A DNA stretch of 64,000 nucleotides. Origin: an uncultured Allomuricauda sp. GTDB taxonomy: Bacteria; Bacteroidota; Bacteroidia; Flavobacteriales; Flavobacteriaceae. Positions 37,814-46,372 of this stretch are shown in pieces. The notes under the pieces were generated by a model. The model did no database searches. It saw nothing but the letters and a program-made list of their open reading frames with translations, and was not told where the DNA came from. Location of the stretch: the NCBI RefSeq assembly GCF_947499585.1, contig NZ_CANMOO010000002.1, forward strand, positions 124,001 to 188,000, in the 5' to 3' direction. Position 1 is the stretch's first letter, and every line of letters starts with the position of its first letter. Both the position numbers and the translations under genes were made by a program.

Positions 37814-38524
37814 TCCTATCCCAAATAACATCCAGAATGCCATAACCAGCATTATTGCATTCTCTATAAAAGTTGCCTCTGTCATTGGGAGTTTTAAAGC
37901 AGTACCCAAACAAGCGCAACGGATACTTTTTTTATCCAATAGGGTTTTAGTAACTCCGATGGTTGTAATACCCAGAACAACAACGGTTACAATTAATGCA
38001 AAGGTTATTTTCAATCGCATTAAGAAAAGTAGTCCCAATCCCAATTCTATAAAAGGATATAGCCACCCATAAGCTGGAATCAGTTTTGCCAAAGGATCAT
38101 ACATTGCAAAACTTTCTGGAAAACCTTTCAAATCCAAGAATTTAAAAAAGCTAAAGACTATATAGAACAAGCCCATAAAATCCAGCATTGCTTCACCTGT
38201 ATTCCAGTCTTTAAAATGCAATAGAATGGAGGCTCCAAATAGATAAGCAAAAATCAAGAACAAAGGCTTCAATTGCACCCATTTCGACTTTTCCTCAACT
38301 GCTACCATCGGTATAACAGAATGTTCTTCCTCTATAGCATATTTGCCTCCCAAAGCAGCCTGCAAGGCACTGGTTGAAAGATGGTGTCTTGATACAATCC
38401 TTGCCTGCGCATCTTCTAAGCTTACCTTAACACCTTTAACTCCCTTTGTTTTAGAAAGCTTATTTGAAACCGAAGCAACACAACCTTCACAGGTCATTCC
38501 TATGATTGAATACGTTTGTTCCAT
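37805..38524 (-). CDS. Heavy-metal-binding (HMA) domain fused to MauE-like membrane domain
   Basis: This 239-residue protein has an N-terminal HMA domain with GMTCEGCV (Cys12, Cys15), as in copper chaperones and P-type ATPases. Four transmembrane helices (about 90-239) follow, with MauE/DoxX-like features and a Cys-x-Cys pair in RCACLG. The domain order suggests handing a metal ion, or electrons, from the HMA domain to the membrane part. Its ATG directly abuts the stop of the preceding HMA gene. It is the last gene of the metal operon. Confidence 0.85.
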   Translation of the reverse strand: MEQTYSIIGMTCEGCVASVSNKLSKTKGVKGVKVSLEDAQARIVSRHHLSTSALQAALGGKYAIEEEHSVIPMVAVEEKSKWVQLKPLFLIFAYLFGASILLHFKDWNTGEAMLDFMGLFYIVFSFFKFLDLKGFPESFAMYDPLAKLIPAYGWLYPFIELGLGLLFLMRLKITFALIVTVVVLGITTIGVTKTLLDKKSIRCACLGTALKLPMTEATFIENAIMLVMAFWMLFGIGLV

Positions 38525-38881
38525 TTAATGCTTATCACTGTCGTCTGAATTATCCTCACGGTATTTACAACAAGGATGAATTTTGTCATAGGCTTCTTTG
38601 GTTGCTTTAAGCTCTTTGGTATCATGCCCAGCTGCAACCAATGCAGTCTTAATCTTCATAGGATCGGTTTTTCTTTCATCTACCACTAAAGACAACTGGT
38701 GTGATGGAATATCCCATGTGGCATATTTGACCCCTGTTACATCTAAGGCAGCTTTTTCTATCCGCATTTTGCACATTTCGCATTTGCCATCTACCTCAAA
38801 AGCGACTTTTTTATTTTTGTCCTGTGCAAAACCAATTGCCGAAATCAATATGCACGTTATAGTCAATAAGATATTTTTCAT
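38525..38881 (-). CDS. Periplasmic HMA-domain metal-binding protein
   Basis: This 118-residue exported protein has a signal peptide (IGFAQ, residue 20). An HMA domain with the metal-binding pair Cys34 and Cys37 in GKCEMCKMRIEKA follows, then a C-terminal HPCCKYRE segment with two adjacent cysteines and an Asp/His tail. It probably carries copper or a similar soft metal in the periplasm. It lies 19 bases after the TonB receptor gene and directly abuts the HMA-MauE gene. Confidence 0.87.
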   Translation of the reverse strand: MKNILLTITCILISAIGFAQDKNKKVAFEVDGKCEMCKMRIEKAALDVTGVKYATWDIPSHQLSLVVDERKTDPMKIKTALVAAGHDTKELKATKEAYDKIHPCCKYREDNSDDSDKH

Positions 38882-38900
38882 TTTTATCTATTTTTAGGTG

Positions 38901-41135
38901 TTATGATTTAAATCTAAAGCCCGCATAGAGCATTCTTCCAAAAATGGGAGCGTATATGATTGTTGTGTCAAAATTTGTACCAAAAGGGTCTTCAGCGCCC
39001 AAAACTGGGTTACTTTGTCTAAAATTAGTTAAATTCTCACCTCCAACATATACCTCAAACTTTTTTGAAAACACTTTTGTCATCTGGGCATTCATTAGGC
39101 TATAACCTTCTGCAAAATCACCTAGTTGAAAGTCTACTGGATTTGAAGAAGTATTTGGCAAACGCTGTTCTCCCAATGCATGTACTGTATAATCAAATCG
39201 CCATTGAGCTCCGTTATCTTTTACCGGTGTATTGTACCCAATATTGGCAAAATATCTATGTCTAGCTTGTAATGGTTTTTGTTGAAGTCCTGTCTGAAAA
39301 TCAGTTTTTACATCATAAAACTTGTATGCAGTTCTCACTTCCAAATTGGGCAGTACTTCATGGTTCAACTCAACCTGTAAACTATTGGCGAAACTCTTTC
39401 CTTCCAAATTTGAAAATCTAACCTCTCGGGGATTTTCCCAATCAACCACAATTTGATTGTCAAAATCCGTTCTGTAAAAATCCATCGAAAAGTTACCTGG
39501 CCTATCAAACAATGTAAACCCTTGTAAAAAACTTATACCATAATTCATTGCCTTTTCCGCATCAAAACCATAAACATCACCTCCGTTTCCATTAAGTTGA
39601 ATAGTTCTTGCAGAAGCAAACAACCTTTGATTCTCAGCAAAAATATTTGCAGCTCTTCTTCCCAAACCAAAAGACCCTCTTATGCTGGCCTTCTCCCATG
39701 GTGTGTATCGGATATGGAACCTAGGTGTAAAAAAAGTTCCCAATCTGTTATGTGAATCCAATCGCAGACCAGCGGTAAAGCTTAATTTTTCCAAATTAGC
39801 ATAACTATATTCAAAAAAAGCACCTGCAGATCTATCAACACGTTCAAATTGTTGATTATTTACGAGTTCGTCATAGCCATCATAAGCAAAGGTTAAACCA
39901 GTTTTAAATTTGTTCTTTGTATTTCCAATGATTGAATTGAATAAAAAGTTTGAATAAATACTTTCATGGTCAATATCGTACACATTGAAACCGTAGTAAG
40001 AATCCTGTTGATGACTGCTATAGGAGGCTTGAAAACCAAAACTTTGAAATGGCAATTCAGGGAAAACGTATCCTAATTTTACTGAGCCATCAACCCTTTT
40101 TGTGTCAATCTCGCTACCCCAAGCATTTGTAGTGAATTTATCTGTATCTGGGTTAAAATTAGTCTCGCCTACCTGTTTTTCATCATTTAAGAATCTGACA
40201 TTAAAGAAACTTACCCATCCTTTCTCCGGGTCTTGGTACTGCCAACGGTTCATAATATTGATTTGATTGGCCAGGGGAGTATCTAAAAATCCATCATCAT
40301 TGTTATCCACTTCAATATCCCTTCTATTTCCATGAATAAATAATCCAGTGCTCCATTTATCAGACAATTTGGTATTTAGATGTGTGTTTAATTCCAAGCG
40401 GCCATTTAAATTGGCATAACCATTAACAAACACAGGGCTATCCGTTAATGGTTTTTGCAGTTCAGTATTGATTTGGCCCGAAATACTTTCATAACCATTT
40501 ACAACACTACCTGCACCTTTGGTGATCTGAATACTTTCTACCCACGTACCTGGCGTAAAGGTGAGACCATATGTTTGAGAGGCCCCTCTAACCATTGGAA
40601 TATTTTCTTGGGTAATCAGTAAATATGGACTGGTAAGCCCCAACATCTGAATCTGTTTTGTGCCAGTAAGCGCATCATTAAAATTGACATCGATTGCCGG
40701 ATTGGTTTCAAAACTTTCGGATAGATTACAACAGGCTGCCTTTAAGAGCTCCGCGCTATTTACTGTAATTACATTTTGAGTGGAAAAAAACGTCTTTTGT
40801 ACGGCATCTCTCTCCTTTTGCACTACCACCTCATCCAATTGATTGGAAGATTGTAACCAGTGATGTACCATTTTGGGTTCATCAATAGTCAAGGTATCTG
40901 TTCTAAAACCAACAAAACTTATTACCAGTTTGTTGTGCTCTTTAAGGTAAGGTATACTGAAAGTTCCATCATTTTTAGTAATGGTTCCAGTTTGAGAATT
41001 TAACCAGTATACATTAGCCCCAGCAAGCCCTATATGTTTGTTTTCTATATTGGCCTCCATGACCATGCCCTGAATTTTCTTTTGGGCGCCCACGAGCATT
41101 GGAAGACAAAAAAGTACTATTAAAATATTTTTCAT
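38901..41135 (-). CDS. TonB-dependent receptor of the metal operon
   Basis: This 744-residue protein has a signal peptide, a carboxypeptidase-regulatory-like domain (about 20-90), a plug domain (about 115-235) and a 22-strand-type barrel ending in Phe-rich AGFRFKS. The plug contains adjacent Cys135-Cys136 in LKAACCNLSESF, unusual for siderophore receptors and a possible metal site. With two HMA proteins downstream and an HYC_CC_PP protein upstream, it likely imports copper or a copper complex across the outer membrane. Confidence 0.88.
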   Translation of the reverse strand: MKNILIVLFCLPMLVGAQKKIQGMVMEANIENKHIGLAGANVYWLNSQTGTITKNDGTFSIPYLKEHNKLVISFVGFRTDTLTIDEPKMVHHWLQSSNQLDEVVVQKERDAVQKTFFSTQNVITVNSAELLKAACCNLSESFETNPAIDVNFNDALTGTKQIQMLGLTSPYLLITQENIPMVRGASQTYGLTFTPGTWVESIQITKGAGSVVNGYESISGQINTELQKPLTDSPVFVNGYANLNGRLELNTHLNTKLSDKWSTGLFIHGNRRDIEVDNNDDGFLDTPLANQINIMNRWQYQDPEKGWVSFFNVRFLNDEKQVGETNFNPDTDKFTTNAWGSEIDTKRVDGSVKLGYVFPELPFQSFGFQASYSSHQQDSYYGFNVYDIDHESIYSNFLFNSIIGNTKNKFKTGLTFAYDGYDELVNNQQFERVDRSAGAFFEYSYANLEKLSFTAGLRLDSHNRLGTFFTPRFHIRYTPWEKASIRGSFGLGRRAANIFAENQRLFASARTIQLNGNGGDVYGFDAEKAMNYGISFLQGFTLFDRPGNFSMDFYRTDFDNQIVVDWENPREVRFSNLEGKSFANSLQVELNHEVLPNLEVRTAYKFYDVKTDFQTGLQQKPLQARHRYFANIGYNTPVKDNGAQWRFDYTVHALGEQRLPNTSSNPVDFQLGDFAEGYSLMNAQMTKVFSKKFEVYVGGENLTNFRQSNPVLGAEDPFGTNFDTTIIYAPIFGRMLYAGFRFKS

Positions 41136-41219
41136 TTATATGTATTGAATTTCTACTTGACACTATAAGATGTGTCCTTTGTAGTCCATTGAGGACTTCA
41201 TTTTAAAAATTCAAAAACA

Positions 41220-41630
41220 TCAAATCAAAAAGACTTGGTCCAAAACAGTTATGTCCTTGACCAAAAGAGGGGGTGGGTATTTTTCGTTAGCAACCGGAAG
41301 CTTATCAACCGGAACAAATAAATTTAAATATGAATACGTGAAAGCCACCAGAAAGTCCTGGTGTTCTATTTCTAGATCATACCATGAAAGTTTCAAATCA
41401 TCCTGCCCAGTAAAAGTAAAGGACTCATCATCACAACAATGATTTTCCATCACTTTATCTCCCATTGTGGCCATGGCCACTTCCATACCGCATTCTTCCG
41501 CATCAACAAACAGTGAAATATCCATTACCCTACCCATACAAAAATGCTTGTCCACAGTCCAAGAAACGGTGGAAAGCAATACCATAATGGCAAGCAGTAC
41601 TGAAGTGATATGATGAAAAACTGTTTTCAC
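41220..41630 (-). CDS. HYC_CC_PP-family small exported protein
   Basis: This 136-residue protein has an N-terminal hydrophobic segment followed by the family's three marks: HFCMG (His29, Cys31, Met32), NHCCDD (Cys65-Cys66) and YPPPLL near the C-terminus. Cys, His and Met side chains suit binding of a soft metal such as copper. The family name comes from these motifs, and its function is not established. It is the first gene of the metal operon, 84 bases ahead of the TonB receptor. Confidence 0.87.
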   Translation of the reverse strand: MKTVFHHITSVLLAIMVLLSTVSWTVDKHFCMGRVMDISLFVDAEECGMEVAMATMGDKVMENHCCDDESFTFTGQDDLKLSWYDLEIEHQDFLVAFTYSYLNLFVPVDKLPVANEKYPPPLLVKDITVLDQVFLI

Positions 41631-41753
41631 AAGAGCAAAATTACGATTTATTTCACTTTAAGGGATTTTAACCTCTTTTCATTAACTAAACTTTAGGCTA
41701 TCTTATTGTGTAATTTTTAGTCTTTTAAACAGACAAAAAACTTTCAATTAAAA

Positions 41754-41761
41754 TAAATTTG
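41754..41761 (+). promoter_or_regulatory. Probable -7 box for the GAF-type reductase gene
   Basis: TAAATTTG matches TAnnTTTG exactly, 14 bases ahead of the ATG at 41776. No clear -33 element is visible. The divergent metal operon must start within the same 145-base gap. Confidence 0.45.
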
Positions 41762-41775
41762 CAAAAAACAATTTC

Positions 41776-42228
41776 ATGTTATCGTCCCTAAAACCCAAAA
41801 TAACTTCCATCCTAGCGGAAAAAGAAAAAAGCGTAGAAAATCGTTTAACCGAGGTTTGCGAATTGTTGAAAGATTCAATAGCATACTATAACTGGGTAGG
41901 GTTCTATTTTAAAAATGGTGATAAGGACGAATTGAAACTTGGTCCATATGTAGGTGAACCTACAGACCATACCATTATTCCATTTGGAAAAGGTATTTGT
42001 GGCCAAGTAGCAGTGAGCAATGAGAACTTTGTTGTACCAGATGTTGCTGCTCAGGACAATTACATTGCTTGTAGTATTACGGTTAAAGCAGAAATCGTTG
42101 TTCCGTTATTTAAAAATGGGAAAAACATTGGGCAAATCGATATAGATTCCAATACTCCAGATCCATTTACTGAAGAAGATGAACGCTTTTTAGAATTTGT
42201 TAATGAAAAAGTAGCTGAAATTCTTTAA
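41776..42228 (+). CDS. GAF-domain free methionine-(R)-sulfoxide reductase-like protein
   Basis: This 150-residue protein is a single GAF domain with the free-Met-(R)-sulfoxide reductase pattern: YNWVGFYF, GKGICGQ (Cys75) and NYIACS (Cys99), then EIVVPLF and IGQIDIDS. Two of the three cysteines known from the E. coli enzyme are kept; the first (Cys84 there) is missing. It probably reduces free methionine-R-sulfoxide, repairing oxidative damage, although a plain GAF sensor cannot be excluded. It is followed 92 bases later by purH. Confidence 0.8.
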   Translation: MLSSLKPKITSILAEKEKSVENRLTEVCELLKDSIAYYNWVGFYFKNGDKDELKLGPYVGEPTDHTIIPFGKGICGQVAVSNENFVVPDVAAQDNYIACSITVKAEIVVPLFKNGKNIGQIDIDSNTPDPFTEEDERFLEFVNEKVAEIL

Positions 42229-42280
42229 AACTAGTGCCATTTTGTTGATAACCCCTCCAACTTTTTAGTAACAAAAAAAT

Positions 42281-42288
42281 TACTTTTG
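42281..42288 (+). promoter_or_regulatory. Probable purH -7 box
   Basis: TACTTTTG matches TAnnTTTG exactly, 32 bases before the purH ATG. No clear -33 element stands at the expected distance. I see no PurR-type or PRPP-riboswitch-like structure. Confidence 0.45.
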
Positions 42289-42320
42289 TGTGCTTAATAA
42301 ATTGATTTTTAACACACAAA

Positions 42321-43853
42321 ATGAACACTGCCAAAAAAGCTTCTGCTGCACTTATTTCCGTTTTTCACAAAGATGGATTAGAACCTATTGTTAAAAAACT
42401 TGATGAACTTGGGGTAACCCTATATTCTACAGGTGGAACAGAAAAATTTATTCGGGATTTGGGAATAAATGTAGTCCCCGTTGAAGATGTCACCAGTTAC
42501 CCTTCTATTTTAGGTGGACGTGTAAAAACATTGCATCCCAAGGTTTTTGGTGGAATCTTAAATAGACAGGACAATGAAAGCGATGTTGCCCAAATGGAGG
42601 AATTTGAAATACCTCAACTGGACATCGTCATCGTAGATCTCTATCCTTTTGAAAAAACCGTGGCCAGTGGTGCCTCTGAACAAGATATCATTGAAAAAAT
42701 AGATATTGGTGGCATATCATTGATACGTGCTGCGGCCAAAAACTTTAAAGACGTGCTGTGTGTTTCATCAATGGAGGATTATGAAGATTTCCTTAATGTT
42801 ATTTCTGAAAGTGATGGTATAACCACACTTGAAGATCGCAAACGCTTTGCTTCCAAAGCATTCAATGTCTCCTCTCATTATGATACTGCTATCTTTAATT
42901 ACTTCAATCAAAATCATGATGAAGCCGTATTGAAGATAAGCGAACAAAACGGGAGAGTGCTTCGTTATGGTGAAAACCCACACCAAAAAGGGTTTTTCTT
43001 TGGAGATTTTGAGGCAATCTTTACCAAACTCCATGGCAAAGAACTATCCTACAATAATCTTTTAGATGTAGATGCCGCCGTAAACTTAATGGGAGAGTTT
43101 AAAAATGATGCCCCCACTTTCGCTATTTTAAAACATAACAATGCTTGTGGTCTGGCAACAAGGGATACCATAAGTCAAGCATATGTTGATGCGTTAGCAG
43201 GTGATCCAGTCTCCGCTTTTGGTGGTATTCTGATTTCTAATGTTGAAATTGATGCACCAACAGCTGAAGAGATACATAAACTATTTTGTGAGGTAGTCAT
43301 TGCACCAAGTTACTCTGTTGATGCTTTAGAAATCCTTAAAGGCAAAAAGAATAGAATCATACTTATTCAAAATGAAGTAGATCTACCGGATACCCTGGTT
43401 AGAACCTGTCTTAACGGAGTTTTGGTTCAAGACAAAGATTTTAAAACGGACACAGTGGACGGTTTAACATCTGTAACAGATAAAAAATCTTCTCCTGAAG
43501 AAATCGAAGATTTAATTTTCGCTTCCAAACTTTGTAAGCATACCAAGAGCAACACAATTGTTTTGGCAAAAAACAAGCAGCTTTTTGCTAGTGGTACAGG
43601 ACAGACTTCAAGGGTAGATGCGTTAAATCAAGCCATTAATAAAGCTAAGTCCTTTAATTTTGATTTAAACGGTGCTGTAATGGCCAGTGATGCTTTCTTC
43701 CCCTTCCCTGATTGTGTTGAAATTGCTGATAAAGCAGGTGTAAAAAGTGTGATACAACCAGGAGGTTCCATAAAAGACCAACTGAGCATAGATTATTGCA
43801 ATGAAAATGGACTGGCAATGGTAATGACTGGCACTAGACATTTTAAGCATTAA
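42321..43853 (+). CDS. purH: PurH, bifunctional AICAR transformylase/IMP cyclohydrolase
   Basis: This 510-residue protein has the N-terminal MGS-like IMP cyclohydrolase domain (STGGTEKFI, GGRVKTLHPKVFGGIL) and the C-terminal AICAR transformylase domain (RYGENPHQ, LKHNNACGLA, DPVSAFGG, QPGGSIKD). It performs the last two steps of IMP synthesis. Length and motifs are normal. It lies 55 bases ahead of mreB; a common transcript is possible. Confidence 0.97.
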   Translation: MNTAKKASAALISVFHKDGLEPIVKKLDELGVTLYSTGGTEKFIRDLGINVVPVEDVTSYPSILGGRVKTLHPKVFGGILNRQDNESDVAQMEEFEIPQLDIVIVDLYPFEKTVASGASEQDIIEKIDIGGISLIRAAAKNFKDVLCVSSMEDYEDFLNVISESDGITTLEDRKRFASKAFNVSSHYDTAIFNYFNQNHDEAVLKISEQNGRVLRYGENPHQKGFFFGDFEAIFTKLHGKELSYNNLLDVDAAVNLMGEFKNDAPTFAILKHNNACGLATRDTISQAYVDALAGDPVSAFGGILISNVEIDAPTAEEIHKLFCEVVIAPSYSVDALEILKGKKNRIILIQNEVDLPDTLVRTCLNGVLVQDKDFKTDTVDGLTSVTDKKSSPEEIEDLIFASKLCKHTKSNTIVLAKNKQLFASGTGQTSRVDALNQAINKAKSFNFDLNGAVMASDAFFPFPDCVEIADKAGVKSVIQPGGSIKDQLSIDYCNENGLAMVMTGTRHFKH

Positions 43854-43908
43854 TTTTAGTACTTTAGCCGATAAAATTTACTTTTAATCCAAAAAACCGA
43901 CACTTTTT

Positions 43909-44937
43909 ATGGGATTTTTTGATTTCATGACCGAGGAAATCGCCATTGACCTTGGTACTGCAAACACCCTGATAATTCATTTAGACAAAGTAGTAGTTGA
44001 CAGCCCGTCCATTGTTGCCCGAGACCGAGTCTCTGGAAAGATTATAGCAGTTGGTAGGGAAGCCAATATGATGCAAGGGAAAACCCATGAGAATATTAAA
44101 ACCATACGACCTTTAAAAGATGGCGTAATTGCCGACTTTGATGCTTCGGAAAAGATGATCAATATGTTCATCAAAAATATTCCTGCCTTAAAGAAAAAAT
44201 GGTTTCCACCCGCCCTTAGAATGGTCATCTGCATCCCTTCTGGAATTACCGAGGTAGAAATGCGAGCGGTAAGAGAATCAGCTGAAAGGGTAAATGGCAA
44301 GGAAGTTTATTTAATTCACGAACCTATGGCAGCAGCCATTGGTATTGGATTAGATATTATGCAGCCTAAAGGAAATATGATTGTAGATATAGGTGGTGGT
44401 ACCACAGAAATTGCGGTGATTGCCCTTGGTGGAATTGTTTGTGATAAATCAGTCAAGATTGCAGGTGATGTTTTTACCAATGATATTATCTATTATATGA
44501 GAACCCAACACAATTTATATGTTGGAGAAAGTACCGCAGAAGCTATAAAAATTGAAATTGGTTCCGCAACCGAAGATTTAAAATCTCCACCAGATGACAA
44601 GTCAATCCAAGGAAGAGACTTATTAACCGGAAAACCAAAACAAGTCCAGGTTTCATACAGAGAAATTGCCAAAGCACTTGACAAAAGTATTTTAAGGGTT
44701 GAAGATGCCGTAATGGAAACATTATCGCAAACGCCTCCTGAGCTGGCTGCAGATATCTACAATACTGGTATTTACTTAGCTGGTGGAGGGTCTATGCTAA
44801 GAGGATTGGATAGAAGACTTTCGCAAAAAACTGATTTACCCGTTTATATTGCAGAAGACCCATTAAGGGCTGTTGTAAGAGGTACGGGTATAGCACTTAA
44901 AAATTTAGAGCGATATAAAAGTATATTGATAAAGTAG
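43909..44937 (+). CDS. mreB: MreB, rod-shape actin homologue
   Basis: This 342-residue protein has the actin-fold phosphate loops IDLGTANT near the start and DIGGGTTEIAV near 161, the HEPMAAAIG segment, and AGGGSMLRG near 292. MreB filaments under the inner membrane direct the elongasome. It heads the conserved cluster mreB-mreC-mreD-mrdA-rodA. The 64-base gap to mreC contains a small 7-base-stem hairpin (44968-44985) with no T run. Confidence 0.97.
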   Translation: MGFFDFMTEEIAIDLGTANTLIIHLDKVVVDSPSIVARDRVSGKIIAVGREANMMQGKTHENIKTIRPLKDGVIADFDASEKMINMFIKNIPALKKKWFPPALRMVICIPSGITEVEMRAVRESAERVNGKEVYLIHEPMAAAIGIGLDIMQPKGNMIVDIGGGTTEIAVIALGGIVCDKSVKIAGDVFTNDIIYYMRTQHNLYVGESTAEAIKIEIGSATEDLKSPPDDKSIQGRDLLTGKPKQVQVSYREIAKALDKSILRVEDAVMETLSQTPPELAADIYNTGIYLAGGGSMLRGLDRRLSQKTDLPVYIAEDPLRAVVRGTGIALKNLERYKSILIK

Positions 44938-45001
44938 TTCGGTTTTTATACCGTTTAATGGCCATTTGAAAGTTTATTAACTTTCCTAATGATACGATTG
45001 C

Positions 45002-45817
45002 ATGCAGCGCATCATCAATTTTATTCTAAGTTACAGAAATGCATTTCTCTATGGCTTTCTTATGGTTATTTCCCTTGCGCTAACCATTAGGACCCATTCA
45101 TACCATCAATCTAAGTTCTTCAATTCATCCAAATGGGTAATGGGCAATGTGTATGGCACAGCCTCCAATATTTCATCCTATTTTGGACTACGTGAGGAAA
45201 ACAATAGGCTTCTTGAAGAGAATGAGCAACTGCGAAAATTACTTTTTAATCCTCAAAAAGAACCAGTTCAAGAGAAGGACAGTATTTTCAAAGATTATGA
45301 GGTAATTACTGCTAATCTAATAAAAAACAGCTTTTCCTCCCCAAGAAACTATGTTACCATAGACAAAGGGGAAAATCATGGTATAGAGCAGGATATGGGT
45401 GTAATTACCACTAAAGGAATCTTGGGAATTGTTGAAAATACTTCTTCAAAATTTGCTACAGTACAGAGCGTACTTAATACAAAATCCAATATTAACGCCA
45501 AGATAAAGAACACGAATTATTTTGGTTCATTAATTTGGGATGTGCAAGATTATAAGGTTGTACAGCTCATTGACATCCCCAGACTAGTTCCTTTGGTTGT
45601 TGGTGATACTATTGTTACAGGAGCAATGTCCAGTATTTTTCCTGAAAACATTCCTATTGGTGTCATCAAAAAATATGACCTAAATGCTTCTAGAAGCTTT
45701 TATAATATTGATGTTGAATTATTCAACGATATGGCCAATATTAAGAATGTCTATCTCATAAAGAACATGAACAAGGAGGAAATTAAAAAATTGGAGGCAA
45801 AAACCGCAGATGAATAG
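45002..45817 (+). CDS. mreC: MreC, rod-shape-determining protein
   Basis: This 271-residue protein has one N-terminal transmembrane helix (about 14-28), a coiled coil (REENNRLLEENEQLRKLL, about 62-80) and the two beta domains of MreC (IDKGENHGIEQDMGV, VLNTKSNINAKI). It links MreB to the periplasmic penicillin-binding protein. Its end overlaps mreD by eight bases, indicating coupled translation. Confidence 0.95.
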   Translation: MQRIINFILSYRNAFLYGFLMVISLALTIRTHSYHQSKFFNSSKWVMGNVYGTASNISSYFGLREENNRLLEENEQLRKLLFNPQKEPVQEKDSIFKDYEVITANLIKNSFSSPRNYVTIDKGENHGIEQDMGVITTKGILGIVENTSSKFATVQSVLNTKSNINAKIKNTNYFGSLIWDVQDYKVVQLIDIPRLVPLVVGDTIVTGAMSSIFPENIPIGVIKKYDLNASRSFYNIDVELFNDMANIKNVYLIKNMNKEEIKKLEAKTADE

Positions 45818-46316
45818 CAGCTTAATCTTAAATGGTTTTCGATTTATACTACTTGTCTTGACCCAAGTATTAATTTTCAACACCTTGAACTTCCTTGGCT
45901 TTATAAACCCCTTGGTCTATGTTATTTTTCTTTACTGGTTTCCCATTAAAGGAAATAGAGCTGTTTTTATGCTGACTGCATTTTTTCTAGGGCTAATGAT
46001 CGATATTTTTTCAGACTCCATGGCATTGCATGCCATTGCTTCATTGACCGTAGCCTACATAAGGCCAGTGATTATGCGTTTTTGTTTTGGGGTAAATTAT
46101 GAATTTCAAAACTTTAGTTTTAAGAATACCACCAAAGTACAGCGCATTACGTTTTTAGGCCTATTAGTATTAATACATCAAGTTGTTTTCTTTTCATTGG
46201 AAATTTTAAGTATATCCCACTTCCTACTAATTTTGAAAAAGGTTTTTGCAACTGGAGTTGTAACTTTGATTTTATGTACGTTGTTTAGTTCACTTTTTAG
46301 CCCACAAAGCGAATAA
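45810..46316 (+). CDS. mreD: MreD, rod-shape-determining membrane protein
   Basis: This 168-residue protein has about five transmembrane helices. FLGLMIDIFSDSMALHAIAS (about 53-72) matches the MreD signature, with Asp in the second helix. It is part of the elongasome with MreC and RodA. It overlaps mreC by eight bases and precedes mrdA by about 55. Confidence 0.93.
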   Translation: MNSSLILNGFRFILLVLTQVLIFNTLNFLGFINPLVYVIFLYWFPIKGNRAVFMLTAFFLGLMIDIFSDSMALHAIASLTVAYIRPVIMRFCFGVNYEFQNFSFKNTTKVQRITFLGLLVLIHQVVFFSLEILSISHFLLILKKVFATGVVTLILCTLFSSLFSPQSE

Positions 46317-46372
46317 AAAGACTACTATTTCGTTGAAATACATAAGACTAAGCTCGTCTAATTTTATTGTCT

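Noticed and set aside
44968..44985. Hairpin between mreB and mreC as terminator
   Set aside because: The stem is only seven bases and no T run follows; the cluster is expected to continue into mreC.
46367..46372. TTG start for mrdA two codons upstream
   Set aside because: The ATG at 46373 begins with MKKLLLSS, the usual N-terminus, and needs no rare start codon.
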